Part shown: piece after piece, positions 25,865 through 34,918 of the stretch
Layout of the letters: each line of letters opens with the position of its first letter
Position numbering within the stretch: position 1 is the first letter of the stretch
Source: Thalassomonas viridans
Lineage (GTDB): Bacteria; Pseudomonadota; Gammaproteobacteria; Enterobacterales; Alteromonadaceae
Length of the DNA stretch: 64,000 nucleotides
Direction of reading: 5' to 3'
NCBI RefSeq assembly: GCF_000948985.2
Contig: NZ_CP059733.1
Span: 1,798,001-1,862,000, forward strand
Program-made: the position numbers and the translations under genes
The notes under the pieces: generated by a model
Seen by the model: the letters and a program-made list of their open reading frames with translations, nothing else
Databases searched by the model: none
What the model was told of the DNA's origin: nothing

Positions 25865-27022
25865 ATGTCAACGCCTTTATTAATATGTGATGACTCGAAT
25901 ATGGCGCGTAAGCAGGTTGCGCGTTCACTGCCGGATGACTGGGATGTCGATATAAGCTTTGCCGCCAATGGCGCAGAAGGAATAGAAGCCATTAAAGCAG
26001 GCAAGGGAGATGTGTTGCTGCTGGATCTGAATATGCCGGTAATGGACGGTTACCAGGTGCTGGAAGCCATTTTAAAGGAAGATCTGCCGACTATGGTGGT
26101 GGTTATCTCCGGCGATATCCAGCCGGAAGCCCACCAGAGGGTAACCCGCCTGGGGGCGCTGGACTTTATTAAAAAGCCGGTCAACAAAGAAAAGCTAACA
26201 GAAATATTAAGCCTTTACGGAATTTTCACTAACGATAAAGCCGGCGCCGCCAGCCCGGATAAAGCGGTGGCCAAACCCGTTAGCGAAGATAAGGCTGCGG
26301 CTAAGGTGACGCTGCCGCCGGTGACGCCCGAGCCGGTTGAACCGCCTCCTGCACCAAAAGCTGTGGCAGCCCCGAAAACCGCCCGGGTTGCAGACAAGGC
26401 GCCGGTTTTAGCAGAGCAGGAGCTGAACCTGGATCCCGAATTACGGGATTGCTATCAGGAAATTGCCAATGTCGCCATGGGGCGCGCCGGCGATCTGCTG
26501 GCGCGTATTCTTGATGTGTTTGTGATGTTGCCTATCCCCAATGTCAATTTAATCGAGGTCAGCGAGCTGAGCATGGCGCTGTCGGCGGTGGAGAGTCATG
26601 AAAGCACCTCGGGCATTTGCCAGGGCTTTATCGGCGCCGGGATTTCCGGAGAAGCCCTGCTGATTTTAAACGATTCCAGCTTCCAGGACGTGGCGTCGCT
26701 GATGAATTACCAGTGCACCCTGGATGAAAGCACCGAGCTGGAGCTGCTGATGGATATGGCCAATATCCTGATCGGCGCCTGCTTAAACGGCCTGTCGGAG
26801 CAGCTGGATATGCCGTTTAGCCAGGGACATCCCGTGGTGCTCGGCCAGCACCGGCAAATTTCTGAGCTGATTGCAACGAATGCCGCCAAGTGGAAAAGGA
26901 CATTAGCGATAGAAATAAGTTATGGGATTGAAAACTATCCAATAAAGTGCGATCTGTTATTACTCTTTACCGAAGAATCGCTGAAAACACTCAACCATAA
27001 AATTTCTTATTTGTTGGAATAA
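25865..27022 (+). CDS. Receiver/CheC-like phosphatase fusion
   Basis: A 385-residue protein. Residues 1-120 are a receiver (LLICDDSNMARKQVARSLPD, phospho-Asp about 54 in LLLDLNMPVMDG, conserved Lys in FIKKPVNKEK). A Pro/Ala linker (about 125-190) leads to a CheC/CheX-like domain with DCYQEIANVAMGRAGDLLAR and LLMDMANILIGACLNGLSEQ, each carrying the E/D-x-x-N motif of CheY-P phosphatases. It may dephosphorylate its own or another receiver. Coupled to the GGDEF gene, which starts two bases after its stop. Confidence 0.88.
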   Translation: MSTPLLICDDSNMARKQVARSLPDDWDVDISFAANGAEGIEAIKAGKGDVLLLDLNMPVMDGYQVLEAILKEDLPTMVVVISGDIQPEAHQRVTRLGALDFIKKPVNKEKLTEILSLYGIFTNDKAGAASPDKAVAKPVSEDKAAAKVTLPPVTPEPVEPPPAPKAVAAPKTARVADKAPVLAEQELNLDPELRDCYQEIANVAMGRAGDLLARILDVFVMLPIPNVNLIEVSELSMALSAVESHESTSGICQGFIGAGISGEALLILNDSSFQDVASLMNYQCTLDESTELELLMDMANILIGACLNGLSEQLDMPFSQGHPVVLGQHRQISELIATNAAKWKRTLAIEISYGIENYPIKCDLLLLFTEESLKTLNHKISYLLE

Positions 27023-27024
27023 TT

Positions 27025-27975
27025 ATGTCATTAGAAACATCACAGTTAAATGAATTACACTGGCTGATGGAAATGCTGCACAACATAGACGTTGGCCTGG
27101 TGGTATTAGATCGCGATTATCATATTCAGATCTGGAACGGGTTTATGGAGAACCACAGCGGCCTGTTGCCGCGGGAGGTCAAGGGCAAGTCCCTGTTTGA
27201 GCTTTTTGACGAAATTCCCCAGGACTGGTTCAAACGTAAAGCGGAATCGGTATTTTTGCTTAAAAACAAAGCCTTTACCATATGGGAGCAGCGTCCCTAC
27301 CTGTTTAAATTTCTCAATTACCGCCCCATAACCGGTACCGCCGATTATATGTACCAGAACTCCACCTTTATTCCCCTGCTGTCGGCAACGGGTGAGGTTA
27401 CGCATTTATGCCTGATTATTTACGATGTTACCGACAATGCCGTCAGTAAACAGGATCTCGAACGGGTCAATGCCGAACTGGCGGTACTGAGCCAGACCGA
27501 TGCCTTAAGCGGCCTGGTGAACCATGATCACTGGCAACATTGCCTGCAGGCGGAATACAAGCGCTGGAGCCGGAGCCAGAAGCCCAGTTCGGTGCTGATG
27601 TTATCTATCGATAACTTTAAAAAAATCAATGACAGCCATGGCTTCTCCGCCGGTGACGAAGTGATCCGGCATCTGTCCGGCCTGATCCGTGAACATACGG
27701 CTGAGGGAGATATCTGCGGCCGCTATGGCGGCGACGATTTCGCTTTGCTGTTAACCGGTAGCGATGCCGCCCGCGGGAAAGCCCTGGCCGAGCAGTTACG
27801 CAAAGCCGTCAGCGGCGCCATTATCGGTTATAAGAATACCGATCTGGCTTACAGCATCAGTTTGGGATTAGTGGAAATAAACAAAGACATCCAGAATTCA
27901 TACACCTGGGCAGAGCTGGCGCTCAATGCCATGCTGGCGGCGAAAAAGGCCGGCGGCAACCGGCTGCAAGCTTAA
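27025..27975 (+). CDS. PAS-GGDEF diguanylate cyclase
   Basis: A 316-residue protein: an N-terminal PAS domain (HNIDVGLVVLDRDYHIQIWN), a second short segment, then a GGDEF domain with GRYGGDDFALLL (GGDDF variant) and VLMLSIDNFKKINDSHGFSA. The catalytic core is intact, so it likely makes cyclic di-GMP. No RxxD inhibitory site lies before the motif. Second gene of a two-gene operon with the receiver/CheC protein, suggesting phosphorylation-linked control of cyclic-di-GMP synthesis. Confidence 0.9.
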   Translation: MSLETSQLNELHWLMEMLHNIDVGLVVLDRDYHIQIWNGFMENHSGLLPREVKGKSLFELFDEIPQDWFKRKAESVFLLKNKAFTIWEQRPYLFKFLNYRPITGTADYMYQNSTFIPLLSATGEVTHLCLIIYDVTDNAVSKQDLERVNAELAVLSQTDALSGLVNHDHWQHCLQAEYKRWSRSQKPSSVLMLSIDNFKKINDSHGFSAGDEVIRHLSGLIREHTAEGDICGRYGGDDFALLLTGSDAARGKALAEQLRKAVSGAIIGYKNTDLAYSISLGLVEINKDIQNSYTWAELALNAMLAAKKAGGNRLQA

Positions 27976-27991
27976 GATGTGTTCCTATGTA

Positions 27992-28023
27992 AAGGCCGCT
28001 TTCACTTGAGTGAAAGCGGCCTT
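27992..28023. terminator. Hairpin between GGDEF and amidohydrolase genes
   Basis: A perfect 15-bp stem AAGGCCGCTTTCACT / AGTGAAAGCGGCCTT with a 2-base centre, between convergent stops. Confidence 0.7.
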
Positions 28024-28045
28024 GGTGATCTTGTCCGTATTGTCT

Positions 28046-29707
28046 TTATTGCTCTTTACGCTGGTAAACCCGTTTGCCGTCTACCCAGGTGGCCAATACC
28101 CGGGTTTTCCAGATATCTTGTGCTTTAACGGTAAAAATATCCTGGTCGGTTAAGATAAAATCCGCCTTTTTCCCCGGCGCCAGGCTGCCCAGCAGCTGCT
28201 CCTGGTGCCCGGCATAGGCGGCATCCAGGCTAAAGCTTTTAAAGGCCTGCAGCCGGGACATTTTTTCACCGGCAAACCAGCCTCCCTGGGGCAAATTGTG
28301 CTGATCCTGGCGGGTGATGGAGGCGTGCAAACCGTAGAAGGGGTTAGGGGACTCGATGGGAAAATCCGAGCCTGCCGCCAGTACCGCTCCCGTCTTTAAC
28401 AGCTTTTGCCAGGCATAGGCCCCCGCTATCCTGTCTTTGCCTAAGCGGTCCCCGGCCATGTTTTTGTCGCTGGTGGCATGGGTGGCCTGCATAGAGGCGA
28501 TCACTCCCAGCTGCTCAAAACGGGGAATATCCGCAAGGCGCAATACCTGGGCGTGTTCAATGCGGTGACGCAGGGCGCGTTTTTTCTCTGTGGTGAGCAG
28601 TTGCTGGTAATTGTCCAGCACCCGCTTGTTGGCGTCATCCCCTATGGCATGGGTATTAACCTGGAAACCTGCGTCCATGGCGGTTTTCATCACCTTCAAT
28701 AAGGCTTTGTCGCTAAATAACAGCAGGCCCTTATGGCCGTGTTTATCTGAATAGTCTTCAATCAGCGCCGCCCCGCGGCTGCCCAGGGCGCCGTCGGCAA
28801 CCACTTTGACGCTGTCCATTTTCAGAAAGTCATTTTTATCCCGTACCGGCCCCTGCCTGAGGGTATCCTGCCACTGCTTGTCTGTGACATCCAGCATGGC
28901 ATTGACCCGGATCGGCATTTTTTGCTCCCGGCTCAGCGCCTGGTAGGCTTTAAGGTTGGTCACGCTGATGCCGGCGTCATGCACGCTGGTGAGGCCGACA
29001 CCGGCCAGGGCATTCATGCTTTTGAGCAAGATGGCTTTTTGCTCTTCGAGAGTCAGCGGCGGGATCTTGCTTTCAATCAGGGTCATGGCATTGTCGATAA
29101 ACACGCCGCTGGCATTGCCCCGGCTGTCGCGGATAATTTCTCCACCCGGGGGAGAAACCGTGTCTTTGGTGATGCCGGCAAGCGCCATCGCTTTGCTGTT
29201 GGCCCAGCCTGCATGGCCGTCTATGCGGCGCAGCCATACCGGGCGGTCGGGAAAATATTTGTCCAGGCTGGCGGCACCGGGAAAGGTCTTGCCCGGCCAT
29301 TGCACCTGGTTCCAGCCGCGCCCCTGTAGCCAGGTTAAATCGCTATTTTGTTTGCCGTAGTCAAGCACGCGTTTGGCGGCGTCCTGCTCTGAAGCCGTGT
29401 TGGTGAGATCGGCGCGTAACAGGCTCAGGCCGTAACCCAATACGTGGCCGTGGGCGTCGATCAGACCGGGCAGCAAGGTTTTTCCCTGGCCGTTGATATG
29501 GCTGGTTTGCCGGTCGCTCAAATCCGGCAGCTGATCGCCGCTTTGGTATAAGCGGGTGATCTTATCGTCTGTAAATTCGATGGCGTTAAAGGTCAGCAGT
29601 TTGTCGTCTTGCAGGGTGTAACCCTTGATATTGCTGATCAGTGTCGATTGCGCGCAGGCCAGGGCCGGGGCAAGCAGCAGGGCAAGGGAGATTAGGCTTT
29701 TTTTCAT
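28046..29707 (-). CDS. Secreted amidohydrolase (YtcJ/amidohydrolase-3 type)
   Basis: A 553-residue precursor with a signal peptide (MKKSLISLALLLAPALACAQ). The metal-binding motifs LIDAHGHVLGYG, NTHAIGDDANKRVLDNY and HRIEHAQVLRLAD and the Asp of AGSDFPIESPNPF are all present, as in YtcJ-like amidohydrolases. The enzyme should act in the periplasm; substrate unknown (the family includes formamide and N-acyl-amine hydrolases). Single gene. Confidence 0.9.
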   Translation of the reverse strand: MKKSLISLALLLAPALACAQSTLISNIKGYTLQDDKLLTFNAIEFTDDKITRLYQSGDQLPDLSDRQTSHINGQGKTLLPGLIDAHGHVLGYGLSLLRADLTNTASEQDAAKRVLDYGKQNSDLTWLQGRGWNQVQWPGKTFPGAASLDKYFPDRPVWLRRIDGHAGWANSKAMALAGITKDTVSPPGGEIIRDSRGNASGVFIDNAMTLIESKIPPLTLEEQKAILLKSMNALAGVGLTSVHDAGISVTNLKAYQALSREQKMPIRVNAMLDVTDKQWQDTLRQGPVRDKNDFLKMDSVKVVADGALGSRGAALIEDYSDKHGHKGLLLFSDKALLKVMKTAMDAGFQVNTHAIGDDANKRVLDNYQQLLTTEKKRALRHRIEHAQVLRLADIPRFEQLGVIASMQATHATSDKNMAGDRLGKDRIAGAYAWQKLLKTGAVLAAGSDFPIESPNPFYGLHASITRQDQHNLPQGGWFAGEKMSRLQAFKSFSLDAAYAGHQEQLLGSLAPGKKADFILTDQDIFTVKAQDIWKTRVLATWVDGKRVYQRKEQ

Positions 29708-29791
29708 TTGAATATCTTAATGTTTTTATTGTTTTACGCAGGATAACACTATTTTTCCGGGAAACCAGTGTAAGCCGCAGCTAAAAGGGGC

Positions 29792-29822
29792 GGGCTGCCA
29801 CCTCAGGGGGGAGCGGCAGCCC
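29792..29822 (-). terminator. Hairpin after ABC exporter operon 2
   Basis: GGGCTGCC / GGCAGCCC stem, followed on the minus strand by G, CCCC and TTTT. 14 bp after the last permease stop. Confidence 0.6.
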
Positions 29823-29835
29823 TTATCTTAATGTT

Positions 29836-31050
29836 TTACACCATGCGGGTGGCGGTAGCCGGTGAGATCAGGGCGGCTTTTCGCGCCGGATACAATACCG
29901 CAAGCTGGCCGAGAATAAATACCGAAATGGCGCCGTACAGCAGCAGATTCGGGGTAACGGGCGTCATGGCAAAGGTTTGCACCAGGTAGATGTTTAATGC
30001 CACTGCGCCCAGGCAGCCCAGGGTTATGCCCGCCAGGGTGATCAAACCGTTTTCTATCATAAAGTAGCGCATAATCTGGCCTTTGGAGGCTCCCAGCGCC
30101 CGGCGGGTGCCGATCTGCCGGGTGCGGCGGTTGATGCCGAAGGTGGCCAGGCCGACTATGCCAAAAGCGGTCACCAAAACCAGGGTTACTATAACCAGCA
30201 TCAGGATTTTATTGGTGGCGTTATGCTCGCGGTAGCTTTCCGTCCGGGTGTCCTGCAGGGTGGTAACCGAGCGTATGATGCGGTTTTTATTGCTGTGGGC
30301 CAGTAAGGCTTCTACTTCCGGCATCAGCTCATCCCGGCGCCCGGCCTCGGTGCGGATCAGATAGATGCCCGAGTCGCTTACCGATATCACAGGGGTGATG
30401 GCGGTCGCTTCCACCTGATCCCAAAAATGCCAGGCGCCCTGCAAGGTTTTCACTATGCCGGTAATGCGCAGCGGCACAGTTTCATTGACATAGACAAAAG
30501 CCCCCAGGGCCAGTTGCCAGTTATCCGGGTAAAGCTGGGCCGCCATGGCCTGGCTGATGATGATTTTTGCCGGTTGTCGGGCGCTGTTGCTGTCCTGGAC
30601 CAGCACATCTTCCGGCTGAAAGTTCTCCCCCGCCACCAGTTCGAGCTCCAGGGTATTGAGCACATGGTCGTCGCTTAAATAGTGGCCGGCAATAATAGTG
30701 TCCTGGTCTTTACCCGGCTGCAATTGCAGGCGCAGGTAACCGCCGTATCCCGACAGCGGCACCGAGTTGATATACACGGCATCGGTTATGCCCGGGGTAT
30801 GGCGCAGCAAGTCCAGGTCTTTGGGGATTTCGCTCAGGTGGTCGTAATCCGGGGCAAATACCCGGCTGGTGAGGTAAAAGGTATCCTGTTCGTTGACCCC
30901 GCTGTCACGCTGCATGCTGGCCTGCCTGTCCTGGATCATAAACACGGCGTTCACCAGTACCGTCAGGGTCAGGGCGATTTGCAGGGCAAGGATCAGGGCG
31001 GCCATTTTGTGGCGTAATAATGCCCGGATGATAAGTCCAAACTCTATCAT
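29836..31050 (-). CDS. MacB/FtsX-type ABC permease, operon 2, second permease
   Basis: A 404-residue permease: N-terminal membrane helix (MAALILALQIALTLTVLVNA), a periplasmic MacB-like core domain and three C-terminal helices (IVTLVLVTAFGIVGLATFGI, LITLAGITLGCLGAVALNIY, and a third near the end), with the signature RQIGTRRALGASKGQIMRYF. Very similar to the protein at 34919-36133 (copy in operon 1). Forms a heterodimer with the 437-residue permease upstream, inferred from operon order. Confidence 0.88.
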   Translation of the reverse strand: MIEFGLIIRALLRHKMAALILALQIALTLTVLVNAVFMIQDRQASMQRDSGVNEQDTFYLTSRVFAPDYDHLSEIPKDLDLLRHTPGITDAVYINSVPLSGYGGYLRLQLQPGKDQDTIIAGHYLSDDHVLNTLELELVAGENFQPEDVLVQDSNSARQPAKIIISQAMAAQLYPDNWQLALGAFVYVNETVPLRITGIVKTLQGAWHFWDQVEATAITPVISVSDSGIYLIRTEAGRRDELMPEVEALLAHSNKNRIIRSVTTLQDTRTESYREHNATNKILMLVIVTLVLVTAFGIVGLATFGINRRTRQIGTRRALGASKGQIMRYFMIENGLITLAGITLGCLGAVALNIYLVQTFAMTPVTPNLLLYGAISVFILGQLAVLYPARKAALISPATATRMV

Positions 31051-31110
31051 GGCAGGCTCCTTGTGTTTGCTGAGGTCATCTGTTTATTGATGGCAAGGGT
31101 TAACATAGGG

Positions 31111-32424
31111 CTACTGGCTCTTTAACTGGTTGGCGGGGGCAAGGTTACAGGCGCGCCAGGTCGGGTATAAGCCGGCGAGCAGGGTGGCGCTAACAGACAA
31201 TAAAATGGCAAAAACCATCAGCTTGCCGTCCAGGGTCACCAGGGCCTGCATTTTTGCGCCGTAGAGCAGTTCAATGCCCTGCAGTCCCAGGTAGGCGAAA
31301 ACCAGGCCGAGCACGCCGCCGGCAACCCCGATACAGCCGGCTTCCACCATATACTGGTAAAAAAGCGTCCGTTTGCTGGCGCCCAGCGCCTGACGCAGCC
31401 CTATCTCCGGGGCTTTGCCGAGGAACTTGGCCAGCAACAAACCTATGGTATTGAGCAGGCAGACCCCCAGGAATAAAAACGCCATGGCCATCAGCATATT
31501 ATTGTCTTTGTTGACTACCTCCCGCGCTTTAAACCATTCCTGCAGGGTATTTACCCTGTTGTCGTCGGGGCGTTTAAAGCGGCCGTACAGCCTTTGCTGT
31601 TCAACGTAGCCGTCCAGGAAGTCCTGGTAACCCTGTTTTTCCTCCGGGCTGTTAAGCTCTACCCAAAAGTGCACCCAGACGCATTCGGAATCGAGATAAT
31701 CCTGCCAGCTGTCGGATGTCGGCGCCCAGCAGTAGCTGTTATCGTCAAAGATGATTTTTTCCCGGGTGACCGAAGTAAAGGGCACGAAAATATCTTCGGT
31801 ATCGTCAAAGGCCTTGACCTTGTCTACGTGGTATAACCTGGGTTTAGGCTGCCAGTCGGCGATCACCCCCACCACTTTATAGAGCTCGCCGTTAATCTTT
31901 ATCGACTCCCCCACCGAATCTTTACCGGCAAAAAGGCGTTCATTGATTTTTTCGCTCAGCACCACCACAAGATCGTGAGTGTTATCCGTTGCCCGCTCCC
32001 AGGGGGCGCCGTAAACAAAAGGCACCTCGAACATGGTAAAGAAATCCGCGGTATTGGCCCTGACGGTGACATACAGGGGCAAATCTTCTTCTGTTAAAGG
32101 CTCGATCACCGCCTTGGCGGCGGTGTGCATGGTCTGGCGGAAGGCTTGCCTGGCGTCGATCAGGTTTTTGGCGTCCCGGTAGGTTAAAAACGGCGGCGGC
32201 TCCAGACCTTCCTTAAAAGGTTTGTGTTCGTCCCAGTTGTCCAGCTGTATGGTGTGCAGCTTATGGCTTTTGTTCGGGATAGGGTCGGCAGACATCAGGT
32301 AATTCACGGTTACCGTGGTCATGGCCGCGCCTATGCCGAGCCCTATGGCGGTAACCATCAGCAGGCTTAGGCCCCAATGGCGCAAGATGCTGATCCTGGC
32401 CAGGCGCAGATAATAAAAAAACAT
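31111..32424 (-). CDS. MacB/FtsX-type ABC permease, operon 2, first permease
   Basis: A 437-residue permease with an N-terminal helix (SILRHWGLSLLMVTAIGLGI), a large periplasmic domain and C-terminal FtsX region with PEIGLRQALGASKRTLFYQY. Paralogue of 36148-37458. Lies between the ATPase and the second permease of its operon. Confidence 0.88.
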   Translation of the reverse strand: MFFYYLRLARISILRHWGLSLLMVTAIGLGIGAAMTTVTVNYLMSADPIPNKSHKLHTIQLDNWDEHKPFKEGLEPPPFLTYRDAKNLIDARQAFRQTMHTAAKAVIEPLTEEDLPLYVTVRANTADFFTMFEVPFVYGAPWERATDNTHDLVVVLSEKINERLFAGKDSVGESIKINGELYKVVGVIADWQPKPRLYHVDKVKAFDDTEDIFVPFTSVTREKIIFDDNSYCWAPTSDSWQDYLDSECVWVHFWVELNSPEEKQGYQDFLDGYVEQQRLYGRFKRPDDNRVNTLQEWFKAREVVNKDNNMLMAMAFLFLGVCLLNTIGLLLAKFLGKAPEIGLRQALGASKRTLFYQYMVEAGCIGVAGGVLGLVFAYLGLQGIELLYGAKMQALVTLDGKLMVFAILLSVSATLLAGLYPTWRACNLAPANQLKSQ

Positions 32425-32488
32425 ATACTTTCCTTGTGCACTTTCCTGTGCGTATACTTAACTCTTCCTTGTGCCTGTTATCTCAGGC

Positions 32489-33181
32489 TCAGGCAATCGC
32501 CCGTTTCATCTGGGAGGGCGTTTCACTGACCCGGCCGTCTTTTATCTGGATAAAGCGCGATGCCCGCTGTGCCAGCTCGTCGTCATGGGTCACCATAATA
32601 ATGGTGGTGCCCTGGCGGTTGATGTCTTCCAGCAATTCCATGACGCCCCGGGCCATTTCGCTATCCAGGTTGCCGGTGGGTTCATCCGCCAGTAAAAAAC
32701 GCGGATCTGTGGCCAGTGCCCGGGCGATGGCCACCCTTTGCTGCTGCCCGCCGGACAGCTGGGCGGGAAAATGTTTCATCCGCGATGCCAGCCCGACCCG
32801 TTCGAGCTGGTTTTCGATACGTTGTTTGCGCGCCTTGGCGTTAAATCCCCGGTAGCGCAGCGGTACGTCGACATTGTCGTATAAATTGAGATCCGGGATC
32901 AGATTAAAGCCCTGGAAAATAAAACCGATTTTTTCATTTCTCAGGCGGGAGCGGGCGCTGTCCGACAAAGCGCCGACATCCTGTCCGTCCAGCAAGAATT
33001 TACCGCTGCTATAGCTTTCCAGCAAACCGGCAATATTGAGGAAGGTGGTTTTTCCCGAGCCGGAAGGGCCGGTGACACTGACAAAGTCCCCTTCGGCAAC
33101 GTCGAGGTTCACCTCCCTGAGGGCGTGGGTCTGAATATCTGCACTTTGAAAAACCTTGCAGAGATTGTTCATTAATAACAT
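32489..33181 (-). CDS. ABC transporter ATPase, operon 2
   Basis: A 230-residue LolD/MacB-type ATPase. Walker A GPSGSGKTTFLN, signature LSGGQQQRVAIARAL, Walker B FLLADEPTGNLD and switch MVTHD are intact. About 85% identical by eye to the ATPase of operon 1. A MITE copy stands between it and the upstream HlyD gene. Confidence 0.93.
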   Translation of the reverse strand: MLLMNNLCKVFQSADIQTHALREVNLDVAEGDFVSVTGPSGSGKTTFLNIAGLLESYSSGKFLLDGQDVGALSDSARSRLRNEKIGFIFQGFNLIPDLNLYDNVDVPLRYRGFNAKARKQRIENQLERVGLASRMKHFPAQLSGGQQQRVAIARALATDPRFLLADEPTGNLDSEMARGVMELLEDINRQGTTIIMVTHDDELAQRASRFIQIKDGRVSETPSQMKRAIA

Positions 33182-33201
33182 AAAATTTAAGTCCGTTTGT
33201 T

Positions 33202-33316
33202 AGGGCCTGTTTATTTATCCTTGGCTGTGAATTATCTTTTTGGTTGTTTTACCCCTCTTAGGTGCAGGCAACAACCGATTAAAAGTTTTAATTCCCTCCA
33301 AAGGTAAACTGGCCCT
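33202..33316. mobile_element. MITE-like element, copy 2 (115 bp, degenerate)
   Basis: Left end AGGGCCTGTTTA and right end AAACTGGCCCT keep the terminal repeat of copy 1 imperfectly, and internal blocks match (GTGAATTATCTTTTTGG; CCCTCCAAAGGTAAAC). The central part of copy 1 is missing. Inserted between the HlyD and ATPase genes of operon 2. Confidence 0.7.
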
Positions 33317-33414
33317 GGCCTGTGCGAGTCCTTTTGTCTGTTCTTCATTGAACAGGAATTCCTTGTCCGGATATCAACTCCCTTTATACGGCGAATACCC
33401 GGGTCATGGCAAGC

Positions 33415-34692
33415 TTATTGACTGATTAATACCTGATCCGCCGCCTGAAAACTGTCGGTGCCGGAAATAATGATCTGCTCACCTTCGTGTAAACCGCTGA
33501 GAATCTCGATATGGCTGAGGCTTTTGGCGCCGATATCAATCGGCGTTTTGCGCGCCAGTTCGCCAAATACCTTATAGGCGAACTTGCCGCCGCTGCTTTC
33601 CATAAATTGTCCCCGGGCCACCTGAAGCACCTGGCTTTTGTGCTCTAAGATGATCTTGGTGGTTAATCTCTGGTTTTGTCTTAATCCCGGCGGCATGGTA
33701 TCGGTAAAACGCACCCGGGCGGTAACCTGGTTATTGATGATTTCCGGGGATATGGTGACCAGCTGCGCCGGGTAAATATCCTGTTCAACATCGATATCGG
33801 CGGCCATGCCCAGCGCCAGGTCGTCGGCATAGGTTTCCGGGATCTGGATTTCCACCTCGAACCGGCTGAGGTCGACCACAGTTAAAATCGGCTGGTTTTT
33901 GCTTAAAAAGCTTTTGTTTTCGCTGTTAAGGTTGCCGACTATGCCGCTGACGGGAGAGCGTATCTGCAGGGCATCCACCTGGCGCTGCAGTTCGTCGATT
34001 TTTAAGGTCTGGCGGCGTAAATCCAGCGCCAGCGACTTGCTGTCGAAGTTTAAGCTTTCAATATTAAGTTCGGCGTCCTGTACCGCGTGGCGGTATAGCA
34101 GGGTGGCGTTTTGCAAGTCGTCTTCTGCTTTTTCATAATCTATCTGGCTGATGGCGTTTTTGCTAAAGCCCTGCTCGGCGCGGCGTTTTTCCCGCTTGGC
34201 GGTGATCAGTTTGACATTGGCCAGATCCACGGCTTTCTGGTCGCTGAGCTTTTGTCTTTTTGCCTGGATTTGCTGGCGTTCAATATCTGATTTCAGGCCG
34301 GCGTGTATTGCCTGCTGCTGGGATAGTTCATTGGTGAGCTCCGGGCTGTCCAGGGTAGCCAGCACCTGGCCTTTGCCGACCTCATGACCGGCTTCTATCG
34401 CCAGGGTGATGGTGCCGTCTGCCGGGCTGTAGACGGTGGGACTGATGGCGGCGACAACCCGCCCCTGTACGGCAATATCCCGGGTAAAATCGCCGCGGCT
34501 GACGGTGGCAATGCGTACCCTGTCGCGGGCAACAGATTTTTCTGCCTGGGCCCAGCGGCTGGCGGCGGGAGCCAGTTGCCAGATAATGGCGGTTAAGATA
34601 ACAAGACTGAAAAGCGAGAGTAAAACGAGTTTAGCGTTTGATTTTTCCTGAACAATTTGAACGTCTTGATTACTGGTGTCTTGTATTTTCAT
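33415..34692 (-). CDS. HlyD-family periplasmic adaptor, operon 2
   Basis: A 425-residue membrane-fusion protein with a signal-anchor helix (LVLLSLFSLVILTAIIWQLA), a biotinyl-lipoyl half (VYSPADGTITLAIEAGHEVG), a long coiled coil, the second lipoyl half (IRSPVSGIVGNLN) and beta-barrel/MP domains. It links the ABC permeases to an outer-membrane channel, which is not encoded here. Closely similar to 38284-39561. Confidence 0.9.
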   Translation of the reverse strand: MKIQDTSNQDVQIVQEKSNAKLVLLSLFSLVILTAIIWQLAPAASRWAQAEKSVARDRVRIATVSRGDFTRDIAVQGRVVAAISPTVYSPADGTITLAIEAGHEVGKGQVLATLDSPELTNELSQQQAIHAGLKSDIERQQIQAKRQKLSDQKAVDLANVKLITAKREKRRAEQGFSKNAISQIDYEKAEDDLQNATLLYRHAVQDAELNIESLNFDSKSLALDLRRQTLKIDELQRQVDALQIRSPVSGIVGNLNSENKSFLSKNQPILTVVDLSRFEVEIQIPETYADDLALGMAADIDVEQDIYPAQLVTISPEIINNQVTARVRFTDTMPPGLRQNQRLTTKIILEHKSQVLQVARGQFMESSGGKFAYKVFGELARKTPIDIGAKSLSHIEILSGLHEGEQIIISGTDSFQAADQVLISQ

Positions 34693-34865
34693 TGTGTCCC
34701 TTCAATGAGTTTGCTGCCGCCATATTGGGCTAATTTGATGAAAAAGAAAAGAGAAATATTGTAACTAACAGTGTTTTGGCGGCAATTGTACAACAAAGCA
34801 GCGCTATCGCATGTGACTGCACATATGGGACCGTTTAATCAGGCGGGTTCAGGCTTGCCGAAATC

Positions 34866-34893
34866 ACGGGGCGGCTTGATAAAACCGCCCCGT
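34866..34893 (-). terminator. Hairpin after ABC exporter operon 1
   Basis: ACGGGGCGG / CCGCCCCGT stem with a 10-nt loop, 25 bp after the stop of the last operon 1 gene, separating the two operons. Confidence 0.6.
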
Positions 34894-34918
34894 ATAAGGG
34901 GATGTTTACTTTGGTCTG

